NCBI GenBank assembly: GCA_963698715.1
Contig: CAVORW010000004.1
Location: 682,001 to 746,000, forward strand
Length of the DNA stretch: 64,000 nt
DNA from: CAWHJB01 sp963698715
Lineage (GTDB): Bacteria; Chloroflexota; Anaerolineae; Anaerolineales; UBA4823
Direction: 5' to 3'
Position numbers and translations under genes: made by a program. Shown one piece after another: positions 54,259-63,259 of the stretch; the first letter of the stretch is position 1, and each line of letters begins with the position of its first letter. Below the pieces are notes generated by a model. The model did no database searches. It was given only the letters and a program-made list of their open reading frames with translations, and was not told the DNA's origin.

Positions 54259-55575
54259 ATGATGAGACCTACCCCATCCCCCGGGCCAGATGACGCCCCA
54301 ATTACGATGCATGCTCAAGAGCCGCTGCACTGGCCTTCGATCCTGCAATTTGTTTGCAGTGTATTAGCCTTGTTCGCCCTGTGGGGAGGTGCAGTTGGTT
54401 TAGGGCTGATCGGCTTGATCGAAGCCTCTGAAGCCTCCCTTTCTTCCTACTTACTGACCGCTGGTCTGATTCTATCCGGTGTCTTGGTGTTACCTTCCCT
54501 GGTTTTTTCGGGGCTGCGCCTGGCCGGTCGTCCGATAAAAAGCAGTCTACAATTAGGCCTGTTTCGCCCAACATTGTTGATCTTTCTGCTTCCATTGATC
54601 TTACTGGTGGGCAACTGGTCAGCCAACCAAAACGGTCTCGGCCGGCTGATTCTACCTGTCGCACACGTATTGGCAATCGGGCTGCCGGTCTGGTGGATTG
54701 CTTACCTGGCTCTACGCAGACTGCCGATGGGTTCCCTCCAGCGCCGCTGGGGCGTATTTGTCAGCGGTCTTATCTTGGGACCGGCTTTGATTCTGGTGTT
54801 AGAGACCCTGGCTCTAGTTGGCTTCGTGCTGATTGCAGTCCTGATGGTCAGTACCCAACCAGACCTGCTGAACGAGTGGATGCGTCTCAGCCGTAACTTA
54901 AGCGGGTTGCAAACTTCCCCGCAGGACGCGCTGAACATTCTTGGGCCTTATATGAACCGGCCCGGCATTATCTTTGCAATCCTGGCTTTTGGAGCCGGGC
55001 TCGTGCCCCTGATTGAAGAGACCCTCAAACCGATTGGCGTCTGGCTGCTGGCTGGTCGCAATCTAACCCCCGCTGCCGGATTTGCCGCCGGCGCGTTGAG
55101 CGGAGCTGGCTACGCCCTGTTCGAAAGTCTGGCATTGAGCAGCTCAACCGACGATTGGCTTTATCTTGTGGTAGCCCGGATTGGAACTGCCGCGGTTCAC
55201 ATCTTAACCTCCGCCCTAACTGGCTGGGCACTGGTTCTGGCCTGGCGGGAAAAACGTTATCTTCGTCTGGGTGCAGTTTATTTGCTGGCTGTCTTGATAC
55301 ACGCTAGTTGGAACGGCCTAAGCCTGCTCGCATCTCTGGGCGCTTTTGCGGATGGCGCTGCTGATCAATTCCAGACTCTATTCCTTCAGTGGTTGAATGA
55401 AAATATCAGTGTTGGTCTAGGCCTGCTCACGATTGCCAGCTTTGCCGTTTTGTTATGGGCGAACCATCGTTTAGCTATAACGACCCACCCAGCACCCATT
55501 GACCGAACCAGTTTCCCTGATAATGATCCCCAAGCCAGCGATTCTTATCTGGACAGCCCAAAAACGCCATCTTAA
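54259..55575 (+). CDS. PrsW-like intramembrane metalloprotease
   Basis: 438 residues with about ten TM segments. PrsW/CPBP-type motifs are visible: LIEETLKPIG near 254 (EExxK), GAGYALFESLAL near 281 (FxxxE-like), HILTSALTGW near 314 and LLAVLIHASWNGL near 348. PrsW in Bacillus cleaves an anti-sigma factor to release sigma-W. No anti-sigma gene is nearby, so the target is unknown. It starts 39 bases after the DsbA-cyclophilin gene and may share its transcript. Confidence 0.82.
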   Translation: MMRPTPSPGPDDAPITMHAQEPLHWPSILQFVCSVLALFALWGGAVGLGLIGLIEASEASLSSYLLTAGLILSGVLVLPSLVFSGLRLAGRPIKSSLQLGLFRPTLLIFLLPLILLVGNWSANQNGLGRLILPVAHVLAIGLPVWWIAYLALRRLPMGSLQRRWGVFVSGLILGPALILVLETLALVGFVLIAVLMVSTQPDLLNEWMRLSRNLSGLQTSPQDALNILGPYMNRPGIIFAILAFGAGLVPLIEETLKPIGVWLLAGRNLTPAAGFAAGALSGAGYALFESLALSSSTDDWLYLVVARIGTAAVHILTSALTGWALVLAWREKRYLRLGAVYLLAVLIHASWNGLSLLASLGAFADGAADQFQTLFLQWLNENISVGLGLLTIASFAVLLWANHRLAITTHPAPIDRTSFPDNDPQASDSYLDSPKTPS

Positions 55576-55855
55576 AGTCAACCACCCCGCACACAAGACT
55601 GGCTTTGACCCTCCCATATTTATGAGAGCAAGGAATTTAGAAGCGGTATGGGCACAGAACAAGCTGTGGGCACAAAAATAAGATATCCCGACAACAACTC
55701 ATGGCCTTTTGTGCATCCAAATTTGCAAGTTGGGAAGCAGGTAATGCAAAGCGTGCTATAATGCCGCTTGCTGCGTAAACAGATCAGACAAAAATAGAAT
55801 GATTAAGCCCTGAGGGCTTTCAGACCCGCTTGCGGCCCCTCAAGATGGAGAAAAT

Positions 55856-56518
55856 ATGGACTTGCTGGCAACTTTTATCGATTTATTCTTACACCTGGAT
55901 GAGCACTTAAGCGCGGTAATCCAATCGTACGGCACCTGGACTTACCTGCTGCTTTTTCTCATCGTCTTTATGGAAACCGGGTTGGTCGTGACACCTTTTT
56001 TGCCTGGCGATTCGCTGCTGTTCGCGGCTGGGACCTTCGCATCACCTGCATTGGGATCCCCATTGAACATTGTGCTGCTATTTGTGCTGTTGTGTATCGC
56101 TGCCATCGTTGGCGACACAGTCAACTATTGGATTGGTCACTATATTGGTGAGCGAGCTTTTAGCGGGAATATTCGCTTTCTAAAAAAGGAATACCTGGAA
56201 CTTACGCAGGAATTTTACGAGCGGCATGGCGGTAAAACGATCATCCTGGCCCGCTACGTTCCTATTGTACGAACGTTTGCGCCCTTTGTGGCTGGGGTTG
56301 GCAAGATGAGTTATGGTCATTTCATTGCTTATAACGTGATCGGAGGAATCAGTTGGGTTGCGATCTTTACGCTGGGAGGTTATTTCTTTGGCAATTTGCC
56401 CTTTGTCAAGGATAATTTTACTGTGGTAGTCTTGGTGATAATATTGATTTCGGTTCTGCCTGCCATCATTGAAATTGTCAAGGAGAGGTCGCGTAAAGCT
56501 GCCAAAGCCCAGGCTTAG
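55856..56518 (+). CDS. DedA-family membrane protein
   Basis: 220 residues. TM core with the SNARE-associated/DedA pattern: FMETGLVVTPFLPGDSLLFAAG near 40-61, YWIGHYIGERAF near 91 and ILARYVPIVRTFAPFVAGVGKM near 128-149. These proteins help membrane homeostasis, and some are undecaprenyl-phosphate or lipid flippases. SD GGAG precedes the ATG. A TATAAT at about 55756-55761 could be its -10. A strong hairpin terminator follows. Confidence 0.92.
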   Translation: MDLLATFIDLFLHLDEHLSAVIQSYGTWTYLLLFLIVFMETGLVVTPFLPGDSLLFAAGTFASPALGSPLNIVLLFVLLCIAAIVGDTVNYWIGHYIGERAFSGNIRFLKKEYLELTQEFYERHGGKTIILARYVPIVRTFAPFVAGVGKMSYGHFIAYNVIGGISWVAIFTLGGYFFGNLPFVKDNFTVVVLVIILISVLPAIIEIVKERSRKAAKAQA

Positions 56519-56550
56519 CAATCTGCTTACATATTTTTGCCCAGGTGACA

Positions 56551-56600
56551 ATAAACCATGCACCCCGACTTCTGCTTCGGGGTGCATGGTTTATTTTTTA
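56551..56600. terminator. Bidirectional terminator between dedA and the cold-shock gene
   Basis: Arms 56551-56568 and 56577-56594 pair perfectly over 18 bases, with T-rich TTTTTTATTG after. It can end dedA (plus) and the cold-shock gene (minus). Confidence 0.9.
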
Positions 56601-56686
56601 TTGAAAATAAGTGGTATGTTGCGCGTGCAAACCGCACGCATCACATACCCAACCATTTTTCGGATATTTTATGATCCCTATAAGGG

Positions 56687-56896
56687 TTATTTAGGCACTA
56701 CCATAGCGGCTTGTAATCCTTTGGGGCTTTCTTCAATCGAAAATTCAACCTGCTGTCCTTTTTCCAACCGGCGATAGCCATCACTCTGGATCGAAGAAAA
56801 ATGGACGAAAACGTCTTCTCCATCCTCACGGCCCAGGAAGCCATAACCTTTGATATTATTAAACCACTTAACAGTTCCAATGATACGCTCGGTCAT
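56687..56896 (-). CDS. Cold-shock domain protein (CspA type)
   Basis: 69 residues, an RNA/DNA chaperone of the CspA family. RNP-1-like KGYGFLGRE and RNP-2-like VFVHFSSI are visible, along with the start GTVKWFNNIKGYGF. It may act in cold adaptation or RNA melting. It has its own transcript on the minus strand and shares a gap with hairpins upstream. Confidence 0.95.
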   Translation of the reverse strand: MTERIIGTVKWFNNIKGYGFLGREDGEDVFVHFSSIQSDGYRRLEKGQQVEFSIEESPKGLQAAMVVPK

Positions 56897-56948
56897 ACAA
56901 TATTTCTCCGTCTTATAAATAATTTAAAAGCTACACAGTTCCAGGGAA

Positions 56949-56993
56949 ATTTGGTGAGTTTGGGCGGGCGCTGCCCGCCCAAACTCACCAAAT
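56949..56993. repeat. 21-bp perfect hairpin, 3-base loop
   Basis: 56949-56969 pairs with 56973-56993. The stem contains GTTTGGGCGGG, similar to the stem of element copy B. It may be a terminator for a leaky transcript, but it lacks a good T-run. Confidence 0.75.
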
Positions 56994-57197
56994 CCTACTC
57001 TAACTGCGGATGTCCCCGAGGTACTGAGGTGCTTAACTAAAAATCAAACTTATCACGCATCGTTATGCCTGTCAAGTGATCGAAAAACGCCCTGCGAGCG
57101 CACGATGCACCTGTTTGGGATTTTTTTATATGAAATTTATGCTGGCAGCCGAAAAAATTATGATTTCATTGAAGCGTGGGGGGCAAATCAGAATCAT

Positions 57198-57229
57198 GTT
57201 TCATTCGGCAGCCGACGTCCGAATGAAAC
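57198..57229. repeat. 11-bp perfect hairpin
   Basis: GTTTCATTCGG (57198-57208) pairs with CCGAATGAAAC (57219-57229). Confidence 0.6.
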
Positions 57230-57313
57230 CTTCCTGCCCGGACTGAGAGTCCCGAGTAGTCCAATCATAAATTCTGTGTATTTGGATTAGTGGTACTCGC
57301 TCTAGAATTAAAT

Positions 57314-57360
57314 GGTTGTGTCGGATATTCGGCGATTTTCCCCAAATATCCGACACAACC
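57314..57360 (-). terminator. Probable etfA terminator
   Basis: GGTTGTGTCGGATATT (57314-57329) pairs perfectly with 57345-57360. It begins 13 bases after the etfA stop. The T-tract is short. Confidence 0.6.
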
Positions 57361-57373
57361 AAGCCTTCTAAAC

Positions 57374-58417
57374 TTATTTGCCCAGCCGCAGGCGCAGGGT
57401 TTCCGTCAGGTGGGGCAGGATTTCATGCAGATCTCCCACCACACCAAACCGGGCCAGTTTAAAGATCGGAGCGTCTGGATCTTTATTGACAGCCACAATG
57501 GTTTTACTGGAACGCATTCCTGCCAGGTGTTGAATTGCGCCGGATATACCAGCAGCAATATACAAATCGGGTGAAACAACTTTCCCCGTTTGGCCGACCT
57601 GGTGCGCATAAGGAATATAGCCGGCGTCCACTGCGGCTCGACTGGCGCCAACCGCCCCACCTAAGACTTGTGCCAGGCCGCTGACCAGTTGAAAACCCTG
57701 CCGGGCTTTCCAGATCTCAGCTTCTTTTTCGTCCATCCCGGCAGGCGGGGTAAGGGAAGGATTATTGGCTACTCCGCGCCCACCCGACACGATCACCGCA
57801 GCTTCAGTCAGGCTAACGCCGCCATCAGCCGGCACATAGCCTTCAACCTGGCTTTTTACGAGGCCGTCTATGCCGGAGGTATCCATTCGGATTGGGGTGC
57901 CGCTGCGAGCAACATCTTTTTCAGGAGCCGCAAATGCTCTCACTCGCAGGGTGATGATCTGCGGGCGCGTTTCGCAGCGTGCTTTAGAAAGTAGTTTGCC
58001 GGCATACACCGGGCGAGTAACTACGACTGTATCGCCATCCATCTCCAGAGCAATGGCTTCCGGCATGACGCCTGTTGACAAGTCAATCGCCGCCATCGCC
58101 GCCAGTTCTCGGCCGCGGCTGGTGGTCGGAAATAGCAGGACTTGCGGCTGGCTTTCCTTGGCCTGCCTGGACAACACGGATGAAAAGGGTTCCGGGCGAT
58201 AATCCGCCAGACCGGGATCATCACCCACCAGGACTTCATCAGCCCCGGCCTGATAAGCTTCCTGGACCAGCTGTTCGAGACCCTGTCCGAGGATTACTGC
58301 CGTCACGCCTTCTCCCAGGGAGGTGAACAATTCTTTGGCCGCTCCAATTCCTTCCCAGGAAACTGGTAGGGCTTTGCCTTCAAAATGATCGATGTAAACC
58401 CATATTTTGTTGCTCAT
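57374..58417 (-). CDS. etfA: Electron transfer flavoprotein alpha subunit
   Basis: FAD-carrying subunit of ETF, the electron acceptor of acyl-CoA dehydrogenases. 347 residues. The C-terminal FAD domain has the signature VSGGRGVANNP and YIPYAHQVGQTGKVVSPDLYIAAGISGAIQHLAGM (about 265-300). The start ATG at 58417 overlaps the etfB stop by one base (TGATG), so translation is coupled. GTG at 58420 is also possible. The acyl-CoA dehydrogenase gene lies upstream on the same strand. Confidence 0.95.
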   Translation of the reverse strand: MSNKIWVYIDHFEGKALPVSWEGIGAAKELFTSLGEGVTAVILGQGLEQLVQEAYQAGADEVLVGDDPGLADYRPEPFSSVLSRQAKESQPQVLLFPTTSRGRELAAMAAIDLSTGVMPEAIALEMDGDTVVVTRPVYAGKLLSKARCETRPQIITLRVRAFAAPEKDVARSGTPIRMDTSGIDGLVKSQVEGYVPADGGVSLTEAAVIVSGGRGVANNPSLTPPAGMDEKEAEIWKARQGFQLVSGLAQVLGGAVGASRAAVDAGYIPYAHQVGQTGKVVSPDLYIAAGISGAIQHLAGMRSSKTIVAVNKDPDAPIFKLARFGVVGDLHEILPHLTETLRLRLGK

Positions 58418-59190
58418 CACAGCACCTTCTCCGCCAACAGCTTATCAACAAGTTTTTCAGCTTTTTCTTTGGGAGAATCCCCAGTGATGATCTCCGTGGC
58501 GACCTCCTGGGTAGGTGGGTTCATCACTTCAGGCCAGCGAACCACAGATGCCGGAGCAGAGATGCCCACATCTGCTAACGACCATACCGGAATATTGGCC
58601 CTGGAAGCTTTACGAATCCCCATAAAGGATGGGTAGCGCGGCTCACCGATATCTTTGATCACGCTGACTACTGCTGGTAAGCCGGCATTGACAACCTGTC
58701 GGCCCTCTTCAATCGATCGTTCTACTTCAATTCTGCCCGCCTCCACTTTGCGGATGGTCGACACGAGGGTAAGGGAAGGCCAGCCCAGGGAGCGCGCAGT
58801 TTGGATATGCGTCATGCCAATATCGCCATCGATTGCTTGCTTGCCAAAGAATGCCAGGTCCACCCCGTCGACCTTCTCAATAGCCGCAGCCAAAACCTTC
58901 GCAACTGCCTGGCTGTCAGATCCCGCCAGAGCCGGGTCAGAGATCAGGATGGCTTCGCTGCAGCCCATCGCAAGTGCATGTTTTAGGGCATCTTTGGCGT
59001 TCTCATTCCCAACACTGATGACGGTTACATCGCCGCCCAGGGCTTCTTTCTGAGTCAGAGCGGCCTCGACTGCATACTCATCCCAGGGATTAATGACCAG
59101 AGGTGCTTCCCCCCAGGTCACCTCACCCGATTCAACAGCCACTTTGGCGGCCGAATCGGGTACTTGTTTGACACAGACTACGATTTTCAA
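58417..59190 (-). CDS. etfB: Electron transfer flavoprotein beta subunit
   Basis: AMP/FAD-binding subunit of ETF. 257 residues. The ETF-beta start MKIVVCVKQVPDSAAKV, NPWDEYAVEAAL near 36 and GKQAIDGDIGMTHIQTARSLGWP near 120-143 are clear. A strong SD (AAAGGAGG) precedes it. It forms an operon with etfA, and electrons would be passed to an ETF-quinone reductase or bifurcation partner that is not in the window. Confidence 0.95.
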   Translation of the reverse strand: MKIVVCVKQVPDSAAKVAVESGEVTWGEAPLVINPWDEYAVEAALTQKEALGGDVTVISVGNENAKDALKHALAMGCSEAILISDPALAGSDSQAVAKVLAAAIEKVDGVDLAFFGKQAIDGDIGMTHIQTARSLGWPSLTLVSTIRKVEAGRIEVERSIEEGRQVVNAGLPAVVSVIKDIGEPRYPSFMGIRKASRANIPVWSLADVGISAPASVVRWPEVMNPPTQEVATEIITGDSPKEKAEKLVDKLLAEKVL

Positions 59191-59297
59191 GGCGTCCTCC
59201 TTTAGAAATTGATTATCGTGAAATGGGAAACGGTATCACATACCTTCGAAAGACATGTTACCTGCCCGGCTTATCATGCTCCCCACATCGTAAGAAC

Positions 59298-60518
59298 TCA
59301 CAGGGCTGCTTCGCTTTGCCAGAACTCTTCATCGTAGGCTGGCAGTTCACGGCGCAGCTCAGGATCCTCGCGATACCCCAAAGCATATCCAGCCTGGATT
59401 AACTGGTGGATTTCGCTGGTGCCCTCATAAATGATAGCTCCTTTGGCATTCCGCAAATAGCGTTCTACATCATATTCATCGCTATAGCCATAAGCCCCAT
59501 GCACCTGAATCGCTTCAGAAGCTGCCTGAAAAGATGCGTCCGTTGCGAACCATTTTGCCAGCGAAGTTTCACGAGAATTGCGCAAGCCTTTGTTTTTCAT
59601 CCACCCGGCACGCAGATAAAGTAGACGCGCTGCGTCATAGAATTGTACCATATGGGCAATTTTCTGCTGTACGAGCTGGTGCCTGCCGATCTCACGCCCA
59701 AAGGTTTTTCGATCGTTTGCATAGCGAACACTAGCCTCCAGGCTGGCCCGGATTAATCCGGCAGCCCCTGCAGCTACGGTGTAACGACCATTATCCAGGC
59801 AGCTCATGGCTATTTTAAATCCCTCCCCTTCCAGGCCAATTCGCTGATCCCCAGGCACGCGCACATCTTGAAATGAGATCCAGCCGGTTGAGCCCGCTCG
59901 TACCCCAAGCTTGCCATGGATGTCACCTGCCTTTACTCCCGGCTGATGCAGTTCCACCAGGAATGCCGATAGCCCGTCGTGCGGATCAGGTGTTTCGGGG
60001 TTAGTACGCGCGACCCACAGCACATGATCAGCCTTCGTCGCCAGGGATATCCACATCTTCTCGCCGTTCAGCACATAGTCATCACCTTCTCTACGAGCTG
60101 TACTGCTGATTGCGGCTACGTCGGACCCAGCCCCCGATTCGGTCAGGCCAAAACAGGCAATCTTCTCGCCCCGCGCCTGGGGTATCAAAAATCGCTGCAT
60201 CTGGTCTTCATTCGCCCATTGCAGCAGGCCCAGACTGTTCAATCCAACATGGACAGACATCACCACACGCAGCGTGGTGTCGACAGCTTCCAACTCTTCG
60301 CATGCCAGCCCCAGGGAGATATAGTCCATGCCCTGCCCACCATAGCGAACCGGTAGGCAGATGCCCAAAATACCGAGTTCTGCCATGCGAGCCAAGACGA
60401 ATGGGGCCATTTCCTGCGCTCGGTCGTTTTCCTTAATCACTGGTGCTACTTCACGTTGTGCAAACTCACGCACCATCTGCTGCACCATCCGTTGTTCCTC
60501 TGTAAGAGCAAAGTTCAT
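59298..60518 (-). CDS. Acyl-CoA dehydrogenase
   Basis: Oxidises acyl-CoA to 2-enoyl-CoA with FAD, passing electrons to ETF. 406 residues from ATG 60518 (SD GGGAGG). Family features: N-terminal helices MNFALTEEQRMVQQMVREFAQ, ACFGLTESGAGSDVAAI near 130, and the catalytic glutamate in AIIYEGTSEIHQLI near 371. The open frame extends to 60641, but those codons have no family match. It is 107 bases upstream of etfB on the same strand. The chain-length preference (short, branched or glutaryl) cannot be told. Confidence 0.93.
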   Translation of the reverse strand: MNFALTEEQRMVQQMVREFAQREVAPVIKENDRAQEMAPFVLARMAELGILGICLPVRYGGQGMDYISLGLACEELEAVDTTLRVVMSVHVGLNSLGLLQWANEDQMQRFLIPQARGEKIACFGLTESGAGSDVAAISSTARREGDDYVLNGEKMWISLATKADHVLWVARTNPETPDPHDGLSAFLVELHQPGVKAGDIHGKLGVRAGSTGWISFQDVRVPGDQRIGLEGEGFKIAMSCLDNGRYTVAAGAAGLIRASLEASVRYANDRKTFGREIGRHQLVQQKIAHMVQFYDAARLLYLRAGWMKNKGLRNSRETSLAKWFATDASFQAASEAIQVHGAYGYSDEYDVERYLRNAKGAIIYEGTSEIHQLIQAGYALGYREDPELRRELPAYDEEFWQSEAAL

Positions 60519-60566
60519 ATCTGTTCCTCCCATCCAGCGGTGATGTTTTTGCAATCCTGCCTCCCA

Positions 60567-60572
60567 ATTATA
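60567..60572 (-). promoter_or_regulatory. -10 box of the acyl-CoA dehydrogenase operon
   Basis: TATAAT on the minus strand, in GGCTATAATTGGG. The repeat at 60597-60690 ends 25 bases upstream. Start of transcription would be near 60560. Confidence 0.5.
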
Positions 60573-60596
60573 GCCGGGCTTTTTGGAGGATAAATT

Positions 60597-60690
60597 GGGT
60601 TCTTTGAGAGTCATTGGGAAATACTGTTCTGAGGGTACCACTCCAGAGATTCCCGGAGAACCTTCTTTGAGTGTCTCTATGGTTGGGAGG
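60597..60690 (-). repeat. Promoter-proximal repeat, copy upstream of the acyl-CoA dehydrogenase gene
   Basis: On the plus strand it has two units starting TTCTTTGAGAGTC and TTCTTTGAGTGTC about 64 bases apart. In reverse complement it matches 52678-52790: GAAGGTTCTCCGGGAATCTCTG, GTGGTACCCTCA and TTTCCCAATGACTCT. It lies upstream of the -10 at 60567-60572. Confidence 0.6.
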
Positions 60691-60749
60691 AACTGTGGTG
60701 GTTTTCAGTTTTTTCACAACCAGATTATAGAGAACTGAACTGCCTCGGA

Positions 60750-60755
60750 TATAAT
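60750..60755 (+). promoter_or_regulatory. -10 box directly before the TPR gene
   Basis: TATAAT at 60750-60755; transcription would start near 60762, one base before the ATG at 60763. There is no SD, so the message is probably leaderless. Confidence 0.4.
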
Positions 60756-60762
60756 CATCGGC

Positions 60763-62217
60763 ATGAACTACTCGCCCGGTAAACATCTACCAGGCTTGAT
60801 CCTGGTTTTGGTACTGATCTCCATACTAGGACTATCGGCGCTTCCTCACGATGCAAGCCGCGAGCTCGAACAGGCTCAACGCGCTCTGGATGCAGGCGCA
60901 CACCTTGCTGCCTCCGAGCACTTGGCTCGGGCTGCTGAAAAGCTGCCTGAACGATCGGATCTATGGAGTCTTGCAGGCCAATATGCCCTGCAGGGTGGCC
61001 AACCAGATCGCGCGATCGCGTATCTGCTCCGCATTCCACCAGCCAGTCAAACGGCAGAAGATCTATTGAGCCTGGGAGATGCATACGCCCAGACAACCGA
61101 CACAGAGCCAGCGATCGCCAGCTGGCGGGCTTCTCTCCAGGTCGGTGGACCGGCGGTGCCGCTCCATCAGCGCCTGACAGAGGCCCACTTGACCCTGAAG
61201 GAATATCCGGCTGCAATATCTAATTTACACAACCTGATCAGCCTTCTCCCTGGGGATGCAGCCATCCATTACCGACTGGGATTGATCACGGCTACACAGG
61301 ATCCCGAAAGCGCGCTCGCCCACCTGGCCAGGGCAGTGGAACTTGACGAAACCTTTGGCAGCCGTGCTCGAATCCTACAGCGAGGCATCACCTCAGCCAG
61401 GTTGGCCGAATCACGCGCTTACAGTTTGATGGCCGCCGGACGCGCCCTGGCTTCTTTGGATGAATGGAAATTTGCAGAGGAGGCGTTTCGCCAGGCCACC
61501 CTGGATAGCCCAAATTATGCAGAAGCCTGGGCGTACTTAGGAGAGGCTCGCCAGCATTCCGTAGATGGGTTGGGGTCTGCAGGCAACGAAGTTCTGCCGC
61601 CCGAAACCGGGCTGCTGGAATTAAAAAGGGCTATCGAACTCGATCCAACTTCTATTGCAGCTTATCTATTCATGGGGATGTATTGGCGTCGCCAGGACAG
61701 GTACGATCAGGCCCTTGCCAGCCTGCAGACGGCCGTCGAAATCGAACCTGAGAATCCTATCTTACAGGTGGAGCTTGGAGAGGTTCTGGCTACTCTAGGC
61801 GATTTGAATGCCGCACTGAACGCCTACCGGAAAGCCAGTCAGCTTGCCCCAAATGATCCATCCTATCTTAACTTTCTGGTGGCATTCTCATTAAAGTATG
61901 AATACTATATCGAAGAAATTGCTCTGCCTGCAGCTCGTCAGGCAGTCATATTAGCTCCCGACGATCCAGAAGCGCTCGATAGCATGGGGCAGGTATTGAT
62001 CAAGCTGGATGATCAGATCAACGCCGAACGATTTATCACCAGGGCACTGGAAAATGATCCCTTTTTCGCTCCAGCCCATTTGCATTTGGGTCAGGTTTAC
62101 CTGCTCCAAGGTAGAATGGCCCTGGCCCACGAGCAATTAAACCAAGTCAAAGAACTGGCCCCGGATAGTCCGACAGCCGAACAAGCCCAACGATTGATCA
62201 ATAAATACTTTCCATAA
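60763..62217 (+). CDS. Membrane-anchored TPR protein
   Basis: 484 residues. An N-terminal hydrophobic segment (about 7-25) anchors or exports it. The rest is at least nine TPR units, for example PERSDLWSLAGQYALQGGQ, LAHLARAVELDETFGS and SLQTAVEIEPENPILQVELGEVLA. TPRs bind other proteins, and no enzyme domain is present. There is no clear SD; a TATAAT 12 bases upstream suggests a leaderless start. It is divergent from the acyl-CoA dehydrogenase gene. Confidence 0.85.
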   Translation: MNYSPGKHLPGLILVLVLISILGLSALPHDASRELEQAQRALDAGAHLAASEHLARAAEKLPERSDLWSLAGQYALQGGQPDRAIAYLLRIPPASQTAEDLLSLGDAYAQTTDTEPAIASWRASLQVGGPAVPLHQRLTEAHLTLKEYPAAISNLHNLISLLPGDAAIHYRLGLITATQDPESALAHLARAVELDETFGSRARILQRGITSARLAESRAYSLMAAGRALASLDEWKFAEEAFRQATLDSPNYAEAWAYLGEARQHSVDGLGSAGNEVLPPETGLLELKRAIELDPTSIAAYLFMGMYWRRQDRYDQALASLQTAVEIEPENPILQVELGEVLATLGDLNAALNAYRKASQLAPNDPSYLNFLVAFSLKYEYYIEEIALPAARQAVILAPDDPEALDSMGQVLIKLDDQINAERFITRALENDPFFAPAHLHLGQVYLLQGRMALAHEQLNQVKELAPDSPTAEQAQRLINKYFP

Positions 62218-62602
62218 GTAAGGAAATAATCCAACCTGATAGCTAACCTCCAAAGATAATTTCCAAATGATGTGGGCATAACTATCTACAAAACATACGT
62301 GCTCCCACTCAAGATACGTAACTTTCTATGCTAATCCTATGTTAAAATAGCTGTCTATTGCTGTCCTATTTGGCAAATTCAAGCCTTAGTGGTGTTTTCA
62401 GCAAGCCACTTAAGAAAATGAGATATTTTGGTGTGTGAAGTTTGTCCTTTTCCACTCCTGGCGTTATATTTCAGATCAACTATCGCCATATCAGGGGGTG
62501 AAACTGTGCAAAATACGGAAAAGGTCTAACTCAAAATAATCCATCCCCTTTTCAAAGGACAGCAAATTGGAAATAAAACCACATACATATACTGGAGTAA
62601 TT
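62218..62602. other. Intergenic region before the lipoprotein gene
   Basis: 385 bases with no credible gene. It contains half an inverted-repeat element (62385-62422). Confidence 0.65.
62385..62422. repeat. Inverted-repeat element, copy D (one end only)
   Basis: CTTAGTGGTGTTTTCAGCAA then GCCACTTAAGAAAATGAG matches one end of copies A-C. The other end and centre are absent. Confidence 0.65.
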
Positions 62603-63259
62603 ATGAAATCCGATCACAGATTTTTTATCATATTAGCAATCCTAATCCTGGCGTCCTTGGCTTGTCAGACAGCAACTGGAGGAGGTGAAACTCCCCCTGA
62701 ACAGCCCAGCAATTTACTGTTTCAAGATGATTTTTCTGATACATCTAGCGGTTGGGATCGGGTGACGACAGACACCGGCGTAACAGATTACGTTGATGGC
62801 TTGTACCGCATTTACGTGAATGAAGCCGGAACAGATATCTGGGCTAACCCAGGCCTGGAATTTACGGATGTGAGCGTGCAGGTTGAGGCGATCAAAGTTG
62901 GCGGGCCAGACGACAATGACTTTGGTGTCATTTGCCGCTCGGTGGACATCTCAAATTTTTACTTCTTCGTAATCAGCAGTGATGGCTATTATGGGATCGG
63001 CAAAGTCTCCGATGCGGGTCAAGAACTGATCGGCACGGATGCCATGCAACCCAGTGAAGCCATCCAGCAAGGGGAAACCACGAACACAATCCGGGCCGAG
63101 TGTGTTGGCAGTTCGCTAAGCCTGTATGTTAATGGCGAAATGCTTGCTGAAGTTCAAGACTCGGAATTCAGCAGCGGCGATGTTGGCCTGATTGCAGGAT
63201 CCTTCGATATCCAAGGTACAGACATCCATTTCGATAATTTTAGCGTGACCCAACCATAG
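62603..63259 (+). CDS. Lipoprotein with a concanavalin-like (LamG/DUF1080-type) domain
   Basis: 218 residues from ATG 62603 (GGAG five bases upstream). A lipoprotein signal ends SLAC; a short Gly/Glu/Pro linker follows. The body (about 45-218) is a beta-sandwich of the concanavalin-like type: LFQDDFSDTSSGWDRV at the start, ICRSVDISNFYFFVISSDG in the middle, LYVNGEMLAEVQDSEFSSGDVGLIAG at the end. Such domains bind carbohydrates or act as adhesion modules; no catalytic residue is obvious. It has no partner gene. Confidence 0.8.
   Translation: MKSDHRFFIILAILILASLACQTATGGGETPPEQPSNLLFQDDFSDTSSGWDRVTTDTGVTDYVDGLYRIYVNEAGTDIWANPGLEFTDVSVQVEAIKVGGPDDNDFGVICRSVDISNFYFFVISSDGYYGIGKVSDAGQELIGTDAMQPSEAIQQGETTNTIRAECVGSSLSLYVNGEMLAEVQDSEFSSGDVGLIAGSFDIQGTDIHFDNFSVTQP

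Larger units (their letters stand above)
56897..57373. other. 477-bp gene-free region with three hairpins
   Basis: Between the cold-shock gene and etfA, both on the minus strand. It contains three inverted repeats: 56949-56993 (21-bp perfect), 57198-57229 (11-bp perfect) and 57314-57360 (16-bp perfect). No plausible reading frame is seen. Confidence 0.7.
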
